From: Thermococci archaeon
Lineage (GTDB): Archaea; Methanobacteriota_B; Thermococci; Thermococcales; Thermococcaceae
Length of the DNA stretch: 6,918 bases
Assembly: GCA_003663695.1 (NCBI GenBank)
Contig: QMUB01000065.1
Coordinates: forward strand, 1 to 6,918
Direction of reading: 5' to 3'
In this document: positions 1 to 4,541 of the stretch, one piece after another
How the letters are laid out: every line of letters begins with the position of its first letter
Position numbering within the stretch: the stretch's first letter is position 1
The notes under the pieces: generated by a model
Seen by the model: the letters and a program-made list of their open reading frames with translations, nothing else
Databases searched by the model: none
What the model was told of the DNA's origin: nothing
Program-made: the position numbers and the translations under genes

Positions 1-1296
1 AAGGCTGAAAGGGAGGACATAAAAGGACCTTATGGACAGGGGAAAAAAGATATCGAGCGGCCGCAATACACACCAATCGGAAGCGGGGATGCCGTTAAAA
101 TAGGGAAAAGGGCAGATGGCACAGATGTGAAGAGCAAGCATGCCATCCTCTTTGCCGGAGATGCCGATAGCAAAAGGCACTGGAACAACCTCGATAGGGC
201 ATATAAAGCCCTCAAAAAACACGGCTTCACTGATGCTAATATAATAGTCCTGGCAGGAAATGGAAAGACAATGCCAAATGGCGCAAATGTCCCAGGATAC
301 GTTGATGGGCCGGGAACAAAGAAGGCACTCTACGAGGCGATTGTAAACGTGAGCAAGAAGATGAACAAAGATGAGCAGCTCATATTCTGGGTTTCCGACC
401 ATGGGAACAGGGAGAGGATAGATCTCGCGGTTTTGAAGGAAATATTGGATCCGGTGAAAATGCCGATCCCCCCAAGAAAGACCGCAAAGAAGCCAGAGCA
501 GGTTTCATGGGATCTCGATGATAAGTTTCTAAAAGCAATGGCGCTTGACCCCAACAACCAGCCCTATGTGAGCATACTCGTCGAGGCAACACCTGAAGTG
601 ATCGAGTACGGTGAATCTCTCTTTAAAAACATCGCACTCTATGTGAACGGTGAAAGACTTGAGCTTGCCTTTGCTGAGCCCCTCATTGCCTACGATGATG
701 AGCCTGATCTGGATGCCTTCGAACTTGTATATCCAACGGACGAAGCGGTTTTGCGCGGGGAAAACCTAATTGAAGTCGGATGGGGAGGAAATCCCGAGGA
801 GTTCATGAAGTACCGCATAGTCGGGCTCATAATAAGCACGGGGGGCATAAATGAGCTCACTCCCGAAGTGATTGAACTCCCCTACGAGAAAACGCTATTT
901 GAACTTTTAAAAGAATATGTCCCAATTTACAATGAGAATGCTGATACCTTGCCCGGGTTCATTAAAAGAATTGCTGGAAACGAGCGGATAGATCTTGAGA
1001 TAGCGCTTGAAAACGGGAGCCTTCTCAACATAGGCGTCGTGACGGAAGGGGGGCGCATAGTGGAGTTTTCAAAGGGCAAAATCACAGAGCCAACGATGAG
1101 GGCGTGGACGAGCGAGGATGTTGCGAGGAGGGTTATAAGCTCGGAAGATCCCGTGAGCACTGGAGTAAACGCTCTAAAGATGGGAGAAATAAGATACAGC
1201 GGCGTTGGATTCAGGAGAACGCTGAGGGTCTTTGCGGTGAAGGTGGTCATAAAGGTGTACAGAGTTGTGGAGATTATAGGAGACCTTTTTGGCTGA
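1..1296 (+). CDS. 5'-partial gene: unnamed protein with cysteine-less caspase/legumain-like domain and SCP2-like C-terminus
   Basis: The frame is open from base 1 with no ATG, GTG or TTG before GTG 127. That GTG has no convincing SD, and the 42 codons before it read as ordinary protein, so the true start is probably upstream of the window (431 codons visible). Bases 139-410 give a clan CD-like pattern: strand HAILFAGD, helix with LDRAYKALKKHGF, strand NIIVL, then QLIFWVSDHGN, whose His (400-402) matches the legumain/caspase catalytic His. The usual partner, Cys in a following ...EAC.SG motif, is absent; the nearest look-alike is ILVEATPEV (574-600), and no Cys codon occurs in the frame. Roughly 565-845 is beta-rich (ALYVNGERLEL, LRGENLIEVGWGG), perhaps a beta-sandwich. 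Roughly 928-1270 resembles archaeal SCP2-like domains (LPGFIKRIAGNERI, GVVTEGGRIVEFSKG, TSEDV, LKMGEIRYSGVGF). Domain names come from pattern recognition. Function is unknown; a catalytically dead or binding protein is possible. It is separated from herA by a terminator. Confidence 0.8.
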   Translation, partial: KAEREDIKGPYGQGKKDIERPQYTPIGSGDAVKIGKRADGTDVKSKHAILFAGDADSKRHWNNLDRAYKALKKHGFTDANIIVLAGNGKTMPNGANVPGYVDGPGTKKALYEAIVNVSKKMNKDEQLIFWVSDHGNRERIDLAVLKEILDPVKMPIPPRKTAKKPEQVSWDLDDKFLKAMALDPNNQPYVSILVEATPEVIEYGESLFKNIALYVNGERLELAFAEPLIAYDDEPDLDAFELVYPTDEAVLRGENLIEVGWGGNPEEFMKYRIVGLIISTGGINELTPEVIELPYEKTLFELLKEYVPIYNENADTLPGFIKRIAGNERIDLEIALENGSLLNIGVVTEGGRIVEFSKGKITEPTMRAWTSEDVARRVISSEDPVSTGVNALKMGEIRYSGVGFRRTLRVFAVKVVIKVYRVVEIIGDLFG

Positions 1297-1297
1297 C

Positions 1298-1310
1298 TTT
1301 TTTTTATTTT
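1298..1310 (+). terminator. Oligo-T terminator after the first gene
   Basis: Eight consecutive T residues, then A and TTTT, begin one base after the TGA stop (1294-1296). Archaeal RNA polymerase, especially in Thermococcales, terminates at such U-runs without needing a hairpin. This would separate the upstream transcript from the herA operon. Confidence 0.7.
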
Positions 1311-1314
1311 AACG

Positions 1315-1342
1315 ACTCTCAGCCGTGAACGGCGAGGGTTTT
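1315..1342 (+). other. Bulged hairpin followed by TTTT
   Basis: CTCTC-A-GCCG (1316-1325) pairs with CGGC-GAGGG (1330-1338) around a TGAA loop. That is nine pairs including one T.G wobble and a bulged A1321; A1315-T1339 can extend the stem. TTTT follows at 1339-1342. It could be a back-up terminator or a 3'-end stabilising stem for the upstream mRNA. The T-run is short, so the role is inferred from position. Confidence 0.45.
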
Positions 1343-1386
1343 AACCACTCAATCCTGTTTTTGAGGAGAACCGATTTATGCATAGC

Positions 1387-1393
1387 TTTTTAT
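1387..1393 (+). promoter_or_regulatory. Candidate TATA box (distal), herA operon
   Basis: TTTTTAT within ATAGCTTTTTATCC fits a thermococcal TATA element. With normal archaeal spacing, transcription would begin near 1413-1418, about 15 bases before the strong SD at 1431-1436. That is a typical short leader for this group. No clear BRE is visible. If this promoter is used, the herA mRNA would carry the micro-ORF in its leader. Confidence 0.4.
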
Positions 1394-1430
1394 CCTTCAA
1401 TTTAACAAACATTCCAAAGGGAGAAATTGA

Positions 1431-1436
1431 GGAGGT
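1431..1436 (+). promoter_or_regulatory. Strong Shine-Dalgarno site without an obvious gene
   Basis: GGAGGT, flanked as TTGAGGAGGTACA, is the best SD match in the window but lies 62 bases before the herA ATG, too far to serve it directly. Possible starts after it are ATG 1440 (followed at once by TGA), GTG 1442 (nine codons, ideal 5-base spacing, in the herA frame but stopped by TAG at 1469) and ATG 1449 (17 codons, 12-base spacing). Confidence 0.45.
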
Positions 1437-1458
1437 ACAATGTGAATCATGCGCAACC

Positions 1459-1465
1459 TTTTTAT
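1459..1465 (+). promoter_or_regulatory. Candidate TATA box (proximal), herA operon
   Basis: The same heptamer TTTTTAT recurs 72 bases after the distal copy, in CAACCTTTTTATTCC. Usual spacing would put the transcript start around 1485-1490, leaving a leader of only about 10-14 bases that begins at or in the herA SD. That is short but tolerated in archaea. It competes with the distal box as the operon promoter; sequence alone does not decide. Confidence 0.4.
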
Positions 1466-1487
1466 TCCTAGGTTTAGTAAATATTTA

Positions 1488-1493
1488 GAGGTG
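1488..1493 (+). promoter_or_regulatory. herA ribosome binding site
   Basis: GAGGTG lies five bases before ATG 1499 and pairs well with the archaeal 16S rRNA 3' end. It supports this start; stops TAG, TAG and TAA at 1469-1480 in the same frame rule out any farther upstream one. Confidence 0.8.
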
Positions 1494-1498
1494 GGAAC

Positions 1499-3166
1499 AT
1501 GAAGGTGGGAATAGTATATGGAGAATCGAGCACGGATTATTTTACTTTCATTGTTGATCCCAAGAATATGCCCAATTTTGGAGAGTTCGTCGTTGTGAAG
1601 AACAGAAATGGCGAGGAAGTTCTGGCAGTCGTTAAAAGCGTGAGGAATATAAACTGGCTCATGAGCACGGGAAGGGGGAGCTACGATTATATAGAAAAGA
1701 CGGTAAACGTTTTCTCAAAGGGTGTCCTTGACAAGAGCGAATCAATAATAGCGAGTGCCAAGGTTCTCGGCGTTTTAAAGACAAAGGAGGACATTGAGAA
1801 TGGGGATTTTGAATTCAAACAGATCCCGAATAGAGTGCCCATAAAGCCAGGTGTGGAGGTAAGGCTTGCCAGAGATGATGACTTAAAGAAGATTTTCTCA
1901 AACGGCCATATAAGGATAGGAAGGCTGCTGGCGAGGAGCAGTGTTGAGGTTGGTCTCGATGTTAACAAGCTTGTTTCCCGGCATTTCGCCGTTCTTGCTG
2001 TTACAGGTGCGGGAAAATCAAACACGATAGCGGTGCTCACCAAAGAAATCATAGATAAAACCAACGGGACTGTGGTTATCCTGGATCCTCATGGGGAATA
2101 CTCAACGCTCTCATGGAGAAATGCGAGGGTCAATCCCATAAAAGCCAGCATAGACCCCTCAAAGGTCAGCATAGGTGAGCTCGCAACTCTTCTGGGAATA
2201 GCAGAGAATGCGGCACTCCAAAGACGCTTCCTCAGTCTGGCGTACACCACGGTCATGGAGGAAGCAAAGCGGAGCGCAAAAGTGCTTGGAGGAATGTCAT
2301 TCGTCGAGGCAATGGAGAACAAGATTGAGGAATGGATACGGACGTATGAGAATAAGGAAAAAGGGGAAGAGGCATTTATAGAATACTATGACTCCCAAGG
2401 AAAGTCCCTTCAGAGAAAGATACAATCCAGGGATTTAGATTCATTGATAAGGCTCAAGGACTACCTTCAGGAACTTAGAAGGAACTTCGGGGAGTTTATA
2501 AAGCTTGGAAACATTCTCTCCGAAATAATCCCTGGAATGGTGAATGTCATAGACCTGAGCGGTATGGAAGAGGATCAAATGATCTCTCTCGCCTCCTATC
2601 TCTTAAGAGGAATTTTGAACTACCGCGTAAAATATATGAAAGCCGTTAGAACCAAGGATAGCGAAACTCTGGTGAGAATCGGAGAGAGATTTCCCGCTTT
2701 AACAAAACCCCTGCTGCTCGTGATTGAGGAGGCTCACATATTTGCACCGAGGGAGGGAAAAACTCAGGCTTCGCACTGGCTGGGTAAAATAGCAAGAGAA
2801 GGAAGGAAATTTGGAATAGGTCTTGGCATAGTATCCCAAAGACCCAAAAAGCTGGATGACGACATATTGAGCCAGACAAACACAAAGATAATCCTCCGTT
2901 TGGTAGAACCCCACGACCAGAGGTATGTGCAGCAGGCGAGCGAGCAGATAAGCGAGGATTTGCTCATGGACATAGCCTCCCTTGGAATAGGGGAAGCAGT
3001 CGTGGTGGGATATGCGATATCCCTTCCAGCCATGGTTAGGATATACAGCTTCAGAGATGAATTTGAGGGAACCTATGGTGGAGTCGACATAGATATAGTC
3101 AGGGAGTGGACGGGAGAAGAGGAAGAAGATGAGGATATTGACCTGTTAGATTTCGCCGGTGAGTGA
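1499..3166 (+). CDS. herA: HerA bipolar DNA translocase/ATPase
   Basis: 555-residue HerA of the FtsK/VirB4-like P-loop family. It is a hexameric ring that moves along duplex DNA in either direction and works with NurA nuclease on break ends prepared by Mre11-Rad50. The N-terminal HAS-barrel covers about residues 1-130. Walker A is VTGAGKSNT (GAGKS 170-174, Lys173), followed by DPHGEY (196-201). A largely helical, charged stretch spans about 235-335. Walker B is LLLVIEEAH (405-413, catalytic-type Glu410/Glu411), then REGRKFGIG and SQRP (446-449), the family's sensor/arginine region. All key motifs are intact and the length is normal for the family. The tail from about residue 539 is very acidic (EEEEDEDID) and ends LLDFAGE. 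It is the first gene of the operon, with its own SD, and its TGA is one base from the mre11 ATG. Confidence 0.97.
   Translation: MKVGIVYGESSTDYFTFIVDPKNMPNFGEFVVVKNRNGEEVLAVVKSVRNINWLMSTGRGSYDYIEKTVNVFSKGVLDKSESIIASAKVLGVLKTKEDIENGDFEFKQIPNRVPIKPGVEVRLARDDDLKKIFSNGHIRIGRLLARSSVEVGLDVNKLVSRHFAVLAVTGAGKSNTIAVLTKEIIDKTNGTVVILDPHGEYSTLSWRNARVNPIKASIDPSKVSIGELATLLGIAENAALQRRFLSLAYTTVMEEAKRSAKVLGGMSFVEAMENKIEEWIRTYENKEKGEEAFIEYYDSQGKSLQRKIQSRDLDSLIRLKDYLQELRRNFGEFIKLGNILSEIIPGMVNVIDLSGMEEDQMISLASYLLRGILNYRVKYMKAVRTKDSETLVRIGERFPALTKPLLLVIEEAHIFAPREGKTQASHWLGKIAREGRKFGIGLGIVSQRPKKLDDDILSQTNTKIILRLVEPHDQRYVQQASEQISEDLLMDIASLGIGEAVVVGYAISLPAMVRIYSFRDEFEGTYGGVDIDIVREWTGEEEEDEDIDLLDFAGE
3158..3162 (+). 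promoter_or_regulatory. mre11 ribosome binding site, decides the start
   Basis: GGTGA sits inside the last codons of herA, five bases before ATG 3168. The alternative GTG start at 3159 lies within this SD, so the site favours ATG 3168. Confidence 0.6.
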
Positions 3167-3167
3167 T

Positions 3168-4541
3168 ATGAAGTTCGCCCACATAGCCGATGCTCATCTG
3201 GGAAGAGAGCAGTTCCAGCAGCCCTTTAGATATGCGGATTATGTCGAGGCTTTTAGGAAAGCAGTTGAACGTTCAATAAGGGAAAATGTCGATTTTATAC
3301 TTTTGACCGGAGATCTATTCCACGTGAGCAAGCCCTCCCCTAAGGCGATAAGGGATGCAATAGAGATTTTGAATCTGGCAAAGAAGAGGAATATACCTGT
3401 TTTTGCCATAGAGGGGAACCATGACAAAACGATAAGGGATACGTCCATATATGACCTTTTGGAGCATCTGGGCTTGATATACACCGTTGGAATTAAAAGG
3501 CGTCCCAGAGAGAATGAATTCCAGAGAAGCATCAAAAAGGGCAGTGCCTATCTCGTCTATGGAATCTTTGGGGACGTTGAAATCTATGGAATAAGACATC
3601 ACAGCAGATGGCAGCTGGTGGGAAAGGATGGAAGAAGCAGGTTAAAGGCACTGTTTCACGGAAAGAGGAACTCAATTCTAATGCTGCATCAGGCAATCGA
3701 TTATCTTGCGGAGGGAACACCCTATCAGAATGCCTTCGATCTTCGGCTAAATGAGATTCCGGACGGCTTCTCCTATTACGCCTTCGGGCACATTCACATG
3801 AGGAGAGAGCTCGAAAGAAAGAAAAGCGGGTTTACGGGGGACATGATCTATCCGGGCTCACTTGAGAGGACGGAGATAAGAGAGGCGAGCCACAGAATAA
3901 TATACGACAGGAGAATAAGGGCAATGGATTTAACGAGGAGCAATGAGAATTTTGGCCCCAATGCCAAGGGCTTCTATATCGTGGAAGATTTTGAGCCCGA
4001 ATTTGTGGAGATAGAAACGAGGCCTTTCTACAGCATAACCATAAGGGGGAACTCGAAGGAGGAGCTCAGGAGAAAGATTGAGGACATCAGGAGCTATGTG
4101 GAGAGGGACAGCATAGCCATTTTAACTCTCGAAGGCATAGTTAAAGGGGGAATTCATGTAAGCGAGTTCTTCTCCCTCCTAGAAGATTGGGGGCTGGCTT
4201 ACTACAACTTCAACAATAGAGTAACCTCCGAGGCAATATTAATTGACAGCAGTATTAAAGAGGAGGAATTCTTCACGGCATTTGAGAGAGAGCTTTTTGC
4301 CCAGCTTGCAGTGGATCCAAAGGAGTTCGGCAGAGATATCGAAGGCTTTGTCAGCTGGCTCTTCCAGATGTATGAGAAGCCGAAGGTAGAGGCGGAAAAG
4401 AAAGTTAAAATTGAGGAAGAGGAGCCGAAGGGAAAAGAGAAAACAGAGAAAACAAAGGAAATAAAAGAAAAGAAAGTGAAGAAGCCTAAAAAAGCCCTTG
4501 GAACCCTGGATGTATGGATTAAGAAGGGGGGAGGGAAATGA
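3168..4541 (+). CDS. mre11: Mre11 DNA double-strand break repair nuclease
   Basis: 457-residue Mre11, a Mn2+-dependent 3'-5' exonuclease and endonuclease that forms a dimer clamped by Rad50 at DNA ends. ATG 3168 is chosen over GTG 3159 (three codons longer) because family members begin MKFAH.AD.HLG and an SD precedes it. The metallophosphoesterase motifs are complete: D8 and H10 (ADAHLG), D49 (TGDLFH), N84/H85 (EGNHD), H174 (MLHQ), H208 and H210 (GHIH). These match the Pyrococcus furiosus residues almost number for number. The capping domain follows from about 265 (GFYIVEDFEPEFVEI). A helical pair at about 364-402 (EEFFTAFERELFAQL, GFVSWLFQMYE) is the probable Rad50-binding region. After it comes a Lys/Glu-rich linker (404-442), then a PIP-box-like end, TLDVWIKK. 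At 457 residues it is longer than the 426 I recall for P. furiosus Mre11. The last codons overlap rad50 by ATGA. Confidence 0.97.
   Translation: MKFAHIADAHLGREQFQQPFRYADYVEAFRKAVERSIRENVDFILLTGDLFHVSKPSPKAIRDAIEILNLAKKRNIPVFAIEGNHDKTIRDTSIYDLLEHLGLIYTVGIKRRPRENEFQRSIKKGSAYLVYGIFGDVEIYGIRHHSRWQLVGKDGRSRLKALFHGKRNSILMLHQAIDYLAEGTPYQNAFDLRLNEIPDGFSYYAFGHIHMRRELERKKSGFTGDMIYPGSLERTEIREASHRIIYDRRIRAMDLTRSNENFGPNAKGFYIVEDFEPEFVEIETRPFYSITIRGNSKEELRRKIEDIRSYVERDSIAILTLEGIVKGGIHVSEFFSLLEDWGLAYYNFNNRVTSEAILIDSSIKEEEFFTAFERELFAQLAVDPKEFGRDIEGFVSWLFQMYEKPKVEAEKKVKIEEEEPKGKEKTEKTKEIKEKKVKKPKKALGTLDVWIKKGGGK
4377..4493 (+). other. Low-complexity Lys/Glu linker in Mre11
   Basis: Residues 404-442 are almost only Lys and Glu with a few Pro, Thr, Val and Ile; the DNA is a purine-rich run. 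This looks like a flexible disordered tether between the Rad50-binding helices and the short hydrophobic end motif, rather than a folded domain. Confidence 0.7.
4494..4526 (+). other. PIP-box-like peptide at the Mre11 C-terminus
   Basis: Residues 443-453, ALGTLDVWIKK, match the archaeal PCNA-interacting pattern Q-x-T-L-x-x-(F/W)-(L/I)-K-K, with Leu447, Trp450 and Ile451 at the hydrophobic and two plug positions. Leu444 replaces the usual Gln. Its place at the very end, after a disordered linker, is where archaeal PIP boxes usually sit. PCNA binding is inferred from the pattern only. Confidence 0.4.
4530..4534 (+). promoter_or_regulatory. rad50 ribosome binding site within mre11
   Basis: GGAGG in the G-rich run 4526-4535 ends three bases before ATG 4538. 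The same bases encode the Gly-Gly-Gly near the Mre11 C-terminus, so the Gly-rich end of the protein also serves as the SD for rad50. Confidence 0.6.

Larger units (their letters stand above)
1449..1502 (+). other. Possible 17-codon leader ORF upstream of herA
   Basis: ATG 1449 opens a frame reading MRNLFIPRFSKYLEVGT and stops at TGA 1500-1502, which overlaps the herA start in an ATGA arrangement. Such overlap is typical of translational coupling. The SD at 1431-1436 is 12 bases upstream, longer than usual. It resembles no peptide I know, and an ORF this short can easily arise by chance. Confidence 0.2.

Noticed and set aside
127..1296. A complete 389-residue gene starting at GTG 127
   Set aside because: The frame is open to base 1, no SD precedes the GTG, and the upstream codons read as protein; the gene is reported as 5'-partial instead.
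1104..1328. A 74-codon + strand ORF overlapping the end of the first gene
   Set aside because: It lies in another frame within the SCP2-like region, its product is not protein-like, and it runs through the T-tract terminator.
1297..1498. tRNA, C/D box RNA or CRISPR leader in the intergenic region
   Set aside because: No cloverleaf, no TGATGA/CTGA box pair on either strand and no repeats were found there.
3159..3167. GTG 3159 as the mre11 start
   Set aside because: The GTG lies inside the SD for ATG 3168, adds only Met-Ser-Asp, and Mre11 proteins begin at the MKFAH position.
1687..3720. Minus-strand ORFs opposite herA and mre11, up to 125 codons
   Set aside because: They are shadows of intact, motif-complete genes, with no SD or promoter of their own that I could see.
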